A stretch of DNA of 33,909 bases from Lachnospiraceae bacterium (GTDB lineage Bacteria > Bacillota > Clostridia > Lachnospirales > Lachnospiraceae): positions 1 through 33,909 of the forward strand of contig JAMPGL010000039.1 in the NCBI GenBank assembly GCA_023663945.1, read 5' to 3'. The position numbers and the translations under genes are program-made. The notes beneath the pieces were generated by a model. The model saw only the letters and a program-made list of their open reading frames with translations. It had not been told where the DNA came from and searched no databases. Below are positions 1 through 7,930 of the stretch, one piece after another; the first letter of the stretch is position 1; each line of letters begins with the position of its first letter.

Positions 1-109
1 CCAATTAAACATTTAGCTATTTGCAAGCAAACCACTACACATCGCTTCACTGCCAAAACAGTAAATCCTTTCACCATAGCCAAGGCGCCAGTTTAATTTT
101 CACGTTGTC

Positions 110-216
110 CAATGAAACAGCTCCGGAGAAAAGCAAATTCTTAAGGAGCCAATTCGCGCACGCACTATCAAGCGTGGCGACGTAGAATTTGCTTTTCTCC
201 GGAGCGTACCTCATTG
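110..216. repeat. Long imperfect palindrome (MITE-like or terminator-like)
   Basis: A 22-bp perfect inverted repeat lies at 120-141 and 184-205. Outside it a further 6-bp pair (CAATGA 110-115 with TCATTG 211-216) continues the dyad across a short internal loop. The 42-nt centre holds a smaller CACGC/GCGTG hairpin at 159-176. No coding frame is visible in it. It sits in a 340-nt gene-free stretch at the window edge; bases 1-109 hold nothing else I recognise. It could be a small non-autonomous element, a bidirectional terminator for a gene to the left, or a structured RNA. Confidence 0.6.
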
Positions 217-291
217 CAATCCGCTAATTAACCAAACCGAAACTTAATGCACCTCCTCCCCAATAAAAATCCACAACTATCAGAAATGCCA

Positions 292-320
292 TTGAAAATC
301 CTTTCAAAATCGCCTATACT
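292..320 (+). promoter_or_regulatory. Sigma-A-type promoter of the first operon
   Basis: TTGAAA (292-297) and TATACT (315-320) are separated by exactly 17 nt. The -35 box is the left half of a small TTGAAA/TTTCAA palindrome (292-307). Transcription would start near 327, leaving a short leader with a GAAGGTGGG ribosome binding site before the ATG at 359. Confidence 0.7.
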
Positions 321-358
321 AATTTCATAACAAAAACAAATGAGAAGGTGGGAATGCC

Positions 359-1450
359 ATGAAACGGAAGCGTGCTATAATTACTTCTTTGCTGATAATC
401 TGTCTTTTATGTACATCGCCCGCGTTCTCTTTTTCTGTCCAAGGGGCGGAGGATTCTGGCAGACTGTTGGAAGCCTACGAGGACTACCAGCAGCGGCTGT
501 TTGGAATTACCAGGCGTTCCGAGATGGAAGCGGCGGGGTTTCGGGTGATCAGCGACCAGATATTTCCCATTGAGACCGAATGCTTTGGAGGAGTGACCCT
601 GATTCCGGCGCTGGAAAAGGATTATCACAGGCTGGCGCTTTTTCTTGCCAAAGAGGATGGAACGATTGTTTACGCAACCGACCAGCTTGAGGTGAACAGC
701 AGAAATAAGGGACAGATGGAACAGCCGGTAAAGAAGCTTGCCGCGGTTTCCTTTCAGGAGCTTGACGGGGATGGCAAAACAGATATTGTATTGATCACCA
801 TCTGCGAAAATAAGACGGGAGCCTACAAAGGGAAGCCCTATAAGGTAGGAGATGTGCTTTTTCAAAATGAACAGGGTTTTTACCGGGATTACCGAATTTC
901 GGATAAGATTAACCGCTTCAGCATGAATAAGAGCGTGGAGTGCATCACCTCTTTTGTGAGAGATGGGAGAAGCGCAGAATTTTTGTACACGGCGACTACC
1001 AAGCGGGAGCTTCAAAGAAACGGGTTCCAGATTACCAAGGAGCAGTGTTATTTCAGGCAGTTTGAAAAGCTGGGGCGTCTGGAGGTGGTTCCGGGCACCT
1101 ATACCATGGCGGATTTCGCTTTTTTTATGATTTATCTTGTGGACGAGCAGGGAGACATTGTCTGGAGCTTTCAGCCCATGGGGGATTATGACAATCTGTA
1201 CGCGCTGAAAGGAATTGCCTGCCGGGACATTGACGGGGACGGAATGAAGGATCTTCTGGTTCTGGCAAGGTACAGTTACGAGGGAAACGAACTGCTGACG
1301 GAAAGCAGTTATACTATTTATTATCAGAGAACCGGCGGGTTTTATGAGGACACGGAGATACATAAGAAATACCCTTGCAGTGATGAGGATACGGTGGCGG
1401 AGCTGGTAGAGCGGGCAAGGGCTTATTGGGGGTGGAAGACAGAAGAATGA
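359..1450 (+). CDS. Secreted protein with two DxDGDG (FG-GAP/VCBS-like) motifs
   Basis: The 363-residue product starts with a clear signal peptide (KRKR, a hydrophobic stretch to about residue 22, and a likely cut after Ala30), so it should be exported. Two calcium-loop-like motifs, LDGDGKTD near residues 135-142 and DIDGDGMKD at 290-298, each followed by hydrophobic strands, resemble the repeats of FG-GAP/VCBS propellers. The sequence between them has no motif I recognise. The stop codon overlaps the next start (ATGA at 1447-1450), so it is translationally coupled to the response regulator. I infer an extracellular accessory or sensing partner of the two-component system. The start is supported by a GAAGGTGGG site and the promoter above. 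Confidence 0.75.
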   Translation: MKRKRAIITSLLIICLLCTSPAFSFSVQGAEDSGRLLEAYEDYQQRLFGITRRSEMEAAGFRVISDQIFPIETECFGGVTLIPALEKDYHRLALFLAKEDGTIVYATDQLEVNSRNKGQMEQPVKKLAAVSFQELDGDGKTDIVLITICENKTGAYKGKPYKVGDVLFQNEQGFYRDYRISDKINRFSMNKSVECITSFVRDGRSAEFLYTATTKRELQRNGFQITKEQCYFRQFEKLGRLEVVPGTYTMADFAFFMIYLVDEQGDIVWSFQPMGDYDNLYALKGIACRDIDGDGMKDLLVLARYSYEGNELLTESSYTIYYQRTGGFYEDTEIHKKYPCSDEDTVAELVERARAYWGWKTEE

Positions 1451-2106
1451 CTAGAATACTGATTGTAGATGATGAAAAGGCAATATGCGATTTGATTGAT
1501 TTGAATTTATCGTCCTCCGGCTATCAATGTACTGCCGTACAGGATGGGCTTGAGGCGATTGCACTGCTGGAAAAGGAAAGCTTTGATCTGGTGCTTTTGG
1601 ATATTATGCTTCCGGGAGCTGACGGATATGACATTATGGATTATATCCGCCCTTTAAGAATTCCGGTGATTTTTATTACCGCCAAGCATGAGGTTAAGGA
1701 CAGGGTAAAGGGGCTTAAGCTGGGAGCCGACGATTATCTGGTAAAGCCTTTTGATGTGGTGGAGCTGGTGGCAAGGGTGGAGGCTGTGCTTCGGCGCTAT
1801 CACAAGGCGGAGCGGATTTTTACCATGGGTGATGTGGTCGTGGATGTGGAAGCACGGCAGGTTACCCGGGCAGGAAGACCGGTGATACTCACCAATAAGG
1901 AGTTTGGGCTGTTGGTTTTATTTATCACAAACAAAAATGTGGCTTTATTCAGAGAAAGTCTGTATGAGAAGGTTTGGGAGGAGGAGTATTACGGCGACAG
2001 CCGGACCCTCGACCTTCATGTGCAGCGTCTTAGAAGAAAGCTTGGCTGGGAACAAAATCTGGTAGCGGTATACAAGATTGGATACCGCTTAGAGGTACCG
2101 CAATGA
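1447..2106 (+). CDS. OmpR/PhoB-family response regulator
   Basis: The 219-residue regulator has an N-terminal receiver domain with the acidic pair Asp8-Asp9, phospho-acceptor Asp52 (in LLDIMLPG), Thr78 and Lys100 (VKPFD). A C-terminal winged-helix domain ends in RTLDLHVQRLRRKLG and YKIGYRLE, the usual recognition-helix and hairpin signatures. I chose the ATG at 1447, which overlaps the upstream stop, over a TTG at 1426 because the receiver domain begins right there. The stop overlaps the kinase ATG (2103-2106). By family it is phosphorylated by the adjacent kinase and binds 11-bp-spaced direct repeats; such a repeat array is present at 4350-4412. Confidence 0.93.
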   Translation: MTRILIVDDEKAICDLIDLNLSSSGYQCTAVQDGLEAIALLEKESFDLVLLDIMLPGADGYDIMDYIRPLRIPVIFITAKHEVKDRVKGLKLGADDYLVKPFDVVELVARVEAVLRRYHKAERIFTMGDVVVDVEARQVTRAGRPVILTNKEFGLLVLFITNKNVALFRESLYEKVWEEEYYGDSRTLDLHVQRLRRKLGWEQNLVAVYKIGYRLEVPQ

Positions 2107-3533
2107 AATTTTCTTTGAAACTTCTGTTATGGAGTATTATTGTGATGGCAATATCACTTGGCTTCAGCGGATTTTATTTTGTGAATTATGTGTTTGAGAC
2201 ATCCATTGAGCGTGAAGTGGGACAGGCGTTAGACGAGAACAGCATTCTTCGGTTTGCCTTTGAGACGGCGGCGTTAAACGTGCCTGCAAAGTATGATGTG
2301 CTGCAGGACGGCTCGATTGAGCAGATTGCAGTGAATCTGGAATCCGGCGGGATGAACACCGGAAGGATGCTCCGCATTTCCAACGAGGAGGGGGATGCGC
2401 TCTATGCCAGCGATGGGTTTGATGCGGATGAAGAATTGCTTGCCATCACAGACGAGACCACCAAGACCTACCGCGTCATTTCCTTAAATGACCAGTATTA
2501 TGTCCAGACCGGAAGCACGGTGAAAGCGCTTGACAGGGTGATTTATCTGGAAACCCTGCGGGATGTGACGGAAGTGTTTCATGAACGGGCACTGGGATTT
2601 ACCGTGTACCGGAGGGTGATGGTTCTAATGCTTGTGCTTGGAACCCTGATCATGCATTTAATCGCTTCCTGGCTGACCAAGCCCATCCGGCTTTTGACCA
2701 AGGCGACCAAGCAGATGGCGGCAGGGGATTATGAATACCGGGCGCGGAAGGTGAGCAATGACGAACTGGGACAGCTTACATTGGACTTTAACCAGATGGC
2801 GGAGGCGCTGGAAGAAAATGTAAGGAAGCTGGAAGATGAACTGCAGGCGCGGGAGGACTTCATGGCGGCATTTGCACATGAACTAAAGACCCCGTTAACA
2901 TCAATTATAGGTTATGCAGATATACTTCGTTCGCGGAAACTGGATGAGGAAAAGAGCTTTTTGTCGGCAAATTACATTTACACGGAAGGAAAACGACTAG
3001 AGGCAATGTCCATCCGCCTGTTAGATATTATGGTGGCAAGGCATGGAACGCCGGTATTTCAGAGTGTTCCAAGTGAAAATCTGTTCCAGTATCTGAAAGA
3101 TATGTTTCAGACCAATGAGGAGATGGATTTTGTTTATTCCTACGAAAAGCATATCGTCCGGGTAGAGGCGGATTTGATTATTACAGTGCTGATTAATCTT
3201 CTGGACAACGCGGTCAAGGCATCGGAACCGGGAAGCAGAATTGAGATTTTTGGACGCAGGGAGGAAGCGGGCTATCGGTTCGGCGTGAAGGATTACGGGG
3301 TAGGGATTCCCGAGGAGGAGGTTCAAAAGATTACCAAAGCCTTTTATATGGTAGACAAGTCCAGATCCAGAAGCAAAAACGGCGCGGGACTTGGGCTGGC
3401 GCTTTGTGCGGAAATTTTATCCCTTCATGGAAGCGTGCTCTGCATTGAGAGCGTATTAGGACAGGGAACCACCATGAGCTTTGTGATTCCAGAAGGCAGA
3501 GAGGAGGAGCAGCATGAAAAAGTCAGTCATTAA
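2103..3533 (+). CDS. Membrane sensor histidine kinase (HAMP, HisKA, HATPase_c)
   Basis: The 476-residue kinase has a transmembrane helix near residues 5-28, an extracytoplasmic sensor of about 140 residues, a second helix near 172-192 and a HAMP linker (SWLTKPIRLL). The dimerisation motif FAHELKTPLTS carries His259. The ATP-binding domain shows the N box (NLLDNAVKAS), G1 (DYGVGIPEEE) and G2 (GAGLGLAL). Its ATG overlaps the regulator stop by 4 nt, and its own 3' end overlaps the next gene by 20 nt, so four genes form one coupled operon. The signal is unknown; the extracellular domain has no family signature I can name. Confidence 0.93.
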   Translation: MKFSLKLLLWSIIVMAISLGFSGFYFVNYVFETSIEREVGQALDENSILRFAFETAALNVPAKYDVLQDGSIEQIAVNLESGGMNTGRMLRISNEEGDALYASDGFDADEELLAITDETTKTYRVISLNDQYYVQTGSTVKALDRVIYLETLRDVTEVFHERALGFTVYRRVMVLMLVLGTLIMHLIASWLTKPIRLLTKATKQMAAGDYEYRARKVSNDELGQLTLDFNQMAEALEENVRKLEDELQAREDFMAAFAHELKTPLTSIIGYADILRSRKLDEEKSFLSANYIYTEGKRLEAMSIRLLDIMVARHGTPVFQSVPSENLFQYLKDMFQTNEEMDFVYSYEKHIVRVEADLIITVLINLLDNAVKASEPGSRIEIFGRREEAGYRFGVKDYGVGIPEEEVQKITKAFYMVDKSRSRSKNGAGLGLALCAEILSLHGSVLCIESVLGQGTTMSFVIPEGREEEQHEKVSH

Positions 3534-4341
3534 TTATGCCCTTCTTCTTGCGGCAGTGTTGGTGGTGGGATTTGCCGTATGGGGACCGGAGGCGTTAACC
3601 GTGTACAAGGACCGGACGGTATTAAACGCCATTCATACTCAGACTACGGAGATGGAAGAAGAGGGCTACCGTTATCAGCTCAGCAGCAGGGAAAGGGTTT
3701 ATATCCTTTCCAGATGTTTAAACAGTCAGACGCTTCCGGAAAGTGAGCAGAACGCCCTGACCAGGACGGAAGAGGAGATTGCGTATCAGGAGTCCGATGG
3801 AACCTATGCATTTGTGATAAACCGTCAGGGACCTTCCGGCAGGGAAATTACGGATGATGAGATTTATGCCACCTGTAATCAGATGCTTAAGGAGATGAAG
3901 GAATACGGAATCCTTCCGGATACCTTGAGGGAAGTGACTTCCGGCGGATACGATGCGGTGCTGTATTCGGCGATTGATGTTTTAGAGCCTAGAAACAATG
4001 TTTCGGTGTGGAAGGTAAGCCTGTCCACCAGCCAGAAGAATGCAGATAAGCAAAACCGGCTGATAGACGCTTATGTGGACGCCGACACCGGAAAGGTATA
4101 TGAGTTTTATGCAAGAACACAGCTTGGATGGGATGAGATTGACACCGATGAGATGATCAAAAGCTGGGGACAATATATGGGAATGGGAGAGCCGGAGGTC
4201 TATGAAACGGATAACCCCCTTTTGGAGACGACGCCCTATTACCAAAAATATGTTTTCAGGGCAAATGGAGACGAGAGAACGATTGTCACGATTGGATTTT
4301 ATGAGGGAATTAACGAATTATTTCTTAAAATTTCAAGGTAA
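3514..4341 (+). CDS. Membrane-anchored extracytoplasmic protein of the two-component operon
   Basis: The 275-residue protein has a short basic start and one hydrophobic helix (about residues 5-25), so it is probably anchored with the rest outside. A late stretch, VDADTGKVYEF, resembles the strand-turn of PepSY/YycH-like accessory domains, but I cannot assign a family. It overlaps the kinase by 20 nt and has a strong GAGGAGGAG site. Position and topology suggest an accessory modulator of the kinase, as YycH/YycI are for WalK. This is inference from context only. Confidence 0.7.
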   Translation: MKKSVINYALLLAAVLVVGFAVWGPEALTVYKDRTVLNAIHTQTTEMEEEGYRYQLSSRERVYILSRCLNSQTLPESEQNALTRTEEEIAYQESDGTYAFVINRQGPSGREITDDEIYATCNQMLKEMKEYGILPDTLREVTSGGYDAVLYSAIDVLEPRNNVSVWKVSLSTSQKNADKQNRLIDAYVDADTGKVYEFYARTQLGWDEIDTDEMIKSWGQYMGMGEPEVYETDNPLLETTPYYQKYVFRANGDERTIVTIGFYEGINELFLKISR

Positions 4342-4349
4342 TTTAAAAA

Positions 4350-4426
4350 TGATGCAACTATGATGCAAAAATGATGCAACTTTGATGCAACTATGATGAA
4401 AAAATGATGCACTTTCGTTGTATGCT
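4350..4426 (+). promoter_or_regulatory. Six 11-bp direct repeats with TATGCT -10: probable response-regulator promoter
   Basis: TGATGCAA or one-to-two-base variants begin at 4350, 4361, 4372, 4383, 4394 and 4405, an exact 11-bp period (about one helical turn). The fifth and sixth copies are variants (TGATGAAA and TGATGCAC). A TATGCT -10 lies at 4421-4426 with no good -35 at the usual distance, as in PhoB-type activated promoters. The array lies between the two-component operon and the amidase/deacetylase gene. It points to cooperative binding by the OmpR-type regulator encoded at 1447-2106. Confidence 0.65.
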
Positions 4427-4466
4427 GTTTTATAGGAGACAGCTACAGGAGAGGAGCATCATTTTT

Positions 4467-5990
4467 ATGCACAAAGGAAAAAAGCATACCCCCAAAGAAA
4501 AATATATCCGCAGGTCTATTGAGGCGAGGAGCAGGTCGGAAAAAATAGAAAGCTTTCTGATAGCTTTCATAATGCTGATTTGTTCCCTGCTGGTCACAGT
4601 GATTGCCGTTAAGAAACCCTTTGGTGATTTTGGCGGATCCGCGCAGGAGGAAATGACAGAAGGAGAAGAGGAGAATGTTTTGGGTTCCTCAAAACGGACA
4701 GCTTCAAAGACTTATCAGGGTAAAATTCGGAAGCTGGAATCCCCCCAGACGTTAGAGCCTGTACTGTCCAGAGAGGGGGAAATCAAAAAGCAGGTTCTCC
4801 TAGGAGCCGGCATGTCAGGAGAAGATGACGGGAAGGAGAAGGAACCTCTTATTATCATCGACCCCGGACACGGCGGAATGGATGAGGGATGTATTAATGC
4901 GGGAGTGAAGGAAAAGGACGTGAACCTGCAAATCGCCCTGTTAGTCAGGGATAAGCTGGAGGAAATGGGAATGCGCGTAAGCCTTACCAGAGAAAAGGAT
5001 ACTTACCTTGCTAAGGAGGAGAGGGCGGCATTTGCCAATCAGGAGAAGGGGGATGCGTTTATAAGCATTCATCAGAATACGTTTGAAGACGCGGGGGTCT
5101 GCGGGATTGAGACTTGGTATGACGGAACGGGGACAAAGCGGGAGAGCCAGAGGCTTGCACAGCTTGTTCATGAGCAGACGTTAAAAAGCACCGGAGCTAA
5201 GGAGCGGGAAATCAGGGGAGATGCGGATTTCCATGTGACTAGCAATGCCAAAATGCCCGCATGTCTGATTGAAACAGGTTTTTTGTCAGGAAAAGAAGAA
5301 AAAAAGAATTTGACGGATGCCAAATATCAGGACAAGCTTGCAGAGGGAATTGCACAGGGAATCTATCTTTTTTTCAACCCGAAAACTATGTACCTCACCT
5401 TTGATGACGGACCCTCCGCCGAGTGTACAGATATGGTGCTCAATATTTTAAGGGAACGGAATATCAAGGCAACCTTTTTCTTGATTGGAGAATACGTGGA
5501 AAAGTACCCGGAGACGGCAAAACGGATTGCAGATGAGGGGCATACCATTGGAATCCATTGTTACCGCCATGACTATGGGGAGCTTTATCGAAGCGTGGAC
5601 AGCTATCTTGCAGATTTTCAAAAAGCATATGACGCAGTGGAGGCGGCAACCGGAGTGAGGGCAAAAATATTCCGGTTCCCGGGAGGAAGCGTCAATGCGT
5701 ATAATAAGTCAATCTGCAAAGAGATTATTGAAAAGATGACGGAACGGGGGTTTGTATATTTTGACTGGAATGCCAGCTTGGATGATGCCGTGGGGGAACC
5801 GACTCCGGAAGAACTGCTCGTCCGTGCCGAGGAGACAACTTTAGACAGGAAGAAAGTGATCATGCTCGCCCATGACCGGGTATACAGCACGGCAATGTGC
5901 TTAGACCGCCTGCTCACACAGTTTCCGGAATATAAGATGGAGGTATTATCGCCGGATGTGGAACCCATAAAATTTGTCCTTCCGAAATAA
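4467..5990 (+). CDS. N-acetylmuramoyl-L-alanine amidase / polysaccharide deacetylase fusion
   Basis: The 507-residue protein has a basic N-terminus, one membrane helix (about 28-48) and a linker, then two enzymes. The Amidase_3 domain (about 127-300) has zinc and catalytic residues His135 (DPGHGG), His202 (SIHQN) and Glu269 (IETGF). The NodB deacetylase domain (about 305-505) has TFDDGPS with Asp313/Asp314, the metal pair His364 and His368, RFPGGS, and a C-terminal LAHD motif. It is predicted to face outward on the membrane, cleave stem peptides from glycan strands and remove N-acetyl groups. The ATG at 4467 is preferred because an in-frame upstream ATG (4404) lies inside the operator repeats, while GGAGAGGAG precedes 4467. 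Each family is certain; the substrate is inferred. Confidence 0.9.
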   Translation: MHKGKKHTPKEKYIRRSIEARSRSEKIESFLIAFIMLICSLLVTVIAVKKPFGDFGGSAQEEMTEGEEENVLGSSKRTASKTYQGKIRKLESPQTLEPVLSREGEIKKQVLLGAGMSGEDDGKEKEPLIIIDPGHGGMDEGCINAGVKEKDVNLQIALLVRDKLEEMGMRVSLTREKDTYLAKEERAAFANQEKGDAFISIHQNTFEDAGVCGIETWYDGTGTKRESQRLAQLVHEQTLKSTGAKEREIRGDADFHVTSNAKMPACLIETGFLSGKEEKKNLTDAKYQDKLAEGIAQGIYLFFNPKTMYLTFDDGPSAECTDMVLNILRERNIKATFFLIGEYVEKYPETAKRIADEGHTIGIHCYRHDYGELYRSVDSYLADFQKAYDAVEAATGVRAKIFRFPGGSVNAYNKSICKEIIEKMTERGFVYFDWNASLDDAVGEPTPEELLVRAEETTLDRKKVIMLAHDRVYSTAMCLDRLLTQFPEYKMEVLSPDVEPIKFVLPK

Positions 5991-6065
5991 TTTGGCAGTT
6001 GAAGCAATCCGTGAAACAATTTGTTTGAAATATTGTGTCCCCAATGCATAAATTTTTTCCTTTTA

Positions 6066-6104
6066 TTTACACTATAGTTAACGACTCGTTTACTATAGTG
6101 TAAA
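6066..6104. promoter_or_regulatory. Near-perfect dyad overlapping the rubrerythrin promoter region
   Basis: A 13-bp perfect inverted repeat (6066-6078 with 6092-6104) continues inward, after one mismatch, with four more pairs, leaving a 3-nt centre. Each arm contains the palindrome ACTATAGT. A TTTACA (6066-6071) and a TACTAT (6091-6096, 19-nt spacing) could be the promoter, so a bound repressor would cover both boxes. No U-run follows, which argues against a terminator. The sequence is not the classical PerR box. Confidence 0.5.
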
Positions 6105-6129
6105 AATTGCATATATTAAGGAGGAAAAA

Positions 6130-6735
6130 ATGGCAGTTGATTTTAAGAACAGTGTAACCAAGGAGAATCTGATGCGGGCATTTGCAGGGGAGAGTCAGGC
6201 GCGAAACCGCTATACCTTTGCGGCGGAGCAGGCGAAAAAGGAAAAACTGCAAGTGATTGAGGCTGTTTTCACTTATACGGCAAATCAGGAAAAAGAACAT
6301 GCCCAGATTTTTTACGACCATTTAAAGGAGCTGTCCGGAGAGACCATTTGGATTGACGGCGGTTATCCTGTGGATATTTCCGGAAGTGTGCTTGACCTGC
6401 TTAAGATGGCGCAGCACAACGAATACGAGGAGCATGACCCGGTGTACAAGAGCTTTGGCGAGAAGGCGATGGAGGAGGGATTCCAGCGTGCTGCCAATTC
6501 CTTTTTTATGATTGCGGATATTGAAAAGGTGCACGGAGACCGGTTTGGAAGATTTGCAAAGTGGATGGAAGAAAACAAGCTTTTTGTTTCGGATGTAAAG
6601 ACCGGATGGATGTGCTTAAACTGCGGGCATATTTTTGAAGGGGAGCAGGTGCCGGAGAAGTGTCCTGTCTGCCTTCATGACAGAGGATATTTTATCCGTC
6701 TGGAGTTTTCTCCCTACGAAGGACCGAAAGCATGA
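6130..6735 (+). CDS. rbr: Rubrerythrin
   Basis: The 201-residue protein combines a ferritin-like diiron domain and a C-terminal rubredoxin domain. Diiron ligands are visible in GESQARNRY (Glu21), QEKEH (Glu54, His57), a mid-protein Glu cluster and ADIEKVHGDR. The rubredoxin knuckles are CLNCG and CPVC. Family role: NADH-linked reduction of hydrogen peroxide in the cytoplasm of anaerobes. The start is fixed by an AAGGAGG site 5 nt upstream of the ATG. It appears monocistronic, behind the dyad at 6066-6104. Confidence 0.95.
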   Translation: MAVDFKNSVTKENLMRAFAGESQARNRYTFAAEQAKKEKLQVIEAVFTYTANQEKEHAQIFYDHLKELSGETIWIDGGYPVDISGSVLDLLKMAQHNEYEEHDPVYKSFGEKAMEEGFQRAANSFFMIADIEKVHGDRFGRFAKWMEENKLFVSDVKTGWMCLNCGHIFEGEQVPEKCPVCLHDRGYFIRLEFSPYEGPKA

Positions 6736-6749
6736 GAACATGGAATAGG

Positions 6750-6774
6750 GAAAGGGTTTGAATAAAAGCCTTTC
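6750..6774 (+). terminator. Weak terminator-like hairpin after rubrerythrin
   Basis: GAAAGG and CCTTTC pair, with one G-G mismatch and three further A-T pairs, around a 5-nt loop. The following bases (TTGTCG) are a poor U-tract, so termination is uncertain. Confidence 0.3.
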
Positions 6775-6822
6775 TTGTCGCAATTTGTTTATGAATTTAT
6801 TCTTAAGATAGTTTGTTATGAA

Positions 6823-6852
6823 TTGACAGTATCCGCCAGACGAGAATATAAT
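6823..6852 (+). promoter_or_regulatory. Sigma-A promoter of the VanZ-like gene
   Basis: TTGACA (6823-6828) and TATAAT (6847-6852) are perfect consensus boxes with an 18-nt spacer, about 50 nt upstream of the ATG at 6902. Confidence 0.8.
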
Positions 6853-6901
6853 AGAAAAACACGAAAGTGTTTTGGTAATGTATGATCAGTTGGGGAATAA
6901 A

Positions 6902-7408
6902 ATGAAAAAAGCAAAAAGAAAAGTGATTGTGCCGATATTGTGGATATTCTTCGCGGTAATCGCAACAGGAATTGCCTGCCTCTCCTTTCAAAACGGAGAG
7001 GAGGCTAAAAAGCTGGGGGAACAGTTTATCCTGTATCTGGCGCAAAATATAAAACAAAAACAAAATGTAAGCGTCTCCGAGCTCAGCGCGATTACCTATG
7101 ACATCAGGCAGGGTGGGAGAGCTCTTGCATTTCTGGTTCTGGGAATTGTCGGCACTGCGGCGGTTCATTTGTCTTGCCCCAGATGGAATTGGGGTGTCAA
7201 GACGGTTATCACGGCGGTCATCCTTCTGGCGATTGCCGTTTTTACGGAAAGATTAAAGATCTATATTCCTTCCAGGCACTACAGCTATGAGGAAATGATG
7301 ATCAGCATAACAGCCGTGGCGGCTGGATTTTTAGCGGTATCGCTGATCACTCTTACCGTATCCGCATTAAAGGGATTTTTCCGGCTGATGGCGGCAAGCC
7401 GCATCTGA
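6902..7408 (+). CDS. VanZ-like family membrane protein
   Basis: The 168-residue protein has about four hydrophobic segments. It keeps the order of VanZ-family landmarks: an FQNGEEAKKLG stretch after helix 1, an arginine at the start of helix 2 (RQGGRALAFLVLG), and an acidic/basic loop ERLKIYIPSRHYSYEE corresponding to the usual E..Q.F.PGR..s..D. The RKxAH motif is altered, so this is a divergent member. VanZ itself confers low-level teicoplanin resistance; the role of most homologues is unknown. ATG 6902 (GGGGA six nt upstream) is preferred over ATG 6878, which lacks a ribosome binding site. Confidence 0.7.
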   Translation: MKKAKRKVIVPILWIFFAVIATGIACLSFQNGEEAKKLGEQFILYLAQNIKQKQNVSVSELSAITYDIRQGGRALAFLVLGIVGTAAVHLSCPRWNWGVKTVITAVILLAIAVFTERLKIYIPSRHYSYEEMMISITAVAAGFLAVSLITLTVSALKGFFRLMAASRI

Positions 7409-7472
7409 CAGTGCAGGTCATACCTGACAGTGCAAGCTGCATCTGATAGGTCATATCTGACAGAGCAGGCTG
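7402..7472. repeat. Degenerate tandem repeats between convergent genes
   Basis: Four imperfect units beginning with CAT and containing CTGACAG or CTGATAG start at 7402, 7419, 7440 and 7452. Units 1+2 match units 3+4 as a pair, so the array looks like a duplicated pair. The first unit overlaps the end of the VanZ-like gene. No hairpin or U-tract is obvious. Confidence 0.45.
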
Positions 7473-7483
7473 CCGAATCATGC

Positions 7484-7915
7484 TTAAAAGGAACCGGTAA
7501 ATTTCTCTTCGCAGTATTTACAGCGGTAGATTTCTTTTTCCTCATCGGCAAGGACAAAAACATGGGGCAGTTCCTGCTCGATGGAGGTGATACATCTGGG
7601 GTTTTTGCAGCGGATCACGTTTTTGATCTCCTTGGGAAGCAAAAGCTCCTTTTTTGATACGATTTCTCCGTCCTTGATGACGTTGACCGTGATGTTGTGA
7701 TCAATAAAAGCAAGGACATCCAGATCCAGCATAGTAATATCGCATTCCACTTTCAGAATGTCCTTTTTTCCCATTTTGTTGCTTCTGGCATTTTTGATGA
7801 TAGCCACGGTGCAGTCCAGTTTATCTAATTGCAGATGATGATAAATGGACAGACTTTTTCCGGCTTTGATATGGTCAAGAACAAAGCCCTCTTCGATTTT
7901 CCCAACATTCAGCAT
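7484..7915 (-). CDS. pyrI: Aspartate carbamoyltransferase regulatory chain
   Basis: The 143-residue protein starts with the allosteric nucleotide-binding domain (LNVGKIEEGFVLDHIKAG, then KLDCTVAIIKNARSNKMGKKD). It ends with a zinc domain carrying the four cysteines as CKNPRC and CKYC. In the family it binds ATP/CTP and holds catalytic trimers in the dodecameric enzyme. It lies 15 nt downstream of pyrB on the same strand, with an AGGGAGGAA site ahead of the ATG. Length is typical. Confidence 0.95.
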   Translation of the reverse strand: MLNVGKIEEGFVLDHIKAGKSLSIYHHLQLDKLDCTVAIIKNARSNKMGKKDILKVECDITMLDLDVLAFIDHNITVNVIKDGEIVSKKELLLPKEIKNVIRCKNPRCITSIEQELPHVFVLADEEKEIYRCKYCEEKFTGSF

Positions 7916-7930
7916 GATGATTCCTCCCTG

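Noticed and set aside
3-98. AATTAAAC/GTTTAATT inverted pair
   Set aside because: Eight A/T-rich bases at 80-nt distance are expected by chance.
340-573. Plus-strand frame starting before the first gene
   Set aside because: It overlaps the real signal-peptide gene in another frame and lacks coding character.
407-1363. Long minus-strand open frame opposite the first gene
   Set aside because: It is a shadow of the secreted-protein gene; it has no ribosome site and its translation is not protein-like.
4350-4412. CRISPR or microsatellite reading of the 11-bp repeats
   Set aside because: There are no spacers, and the exact helical period plus the -10 box fit an operator better.
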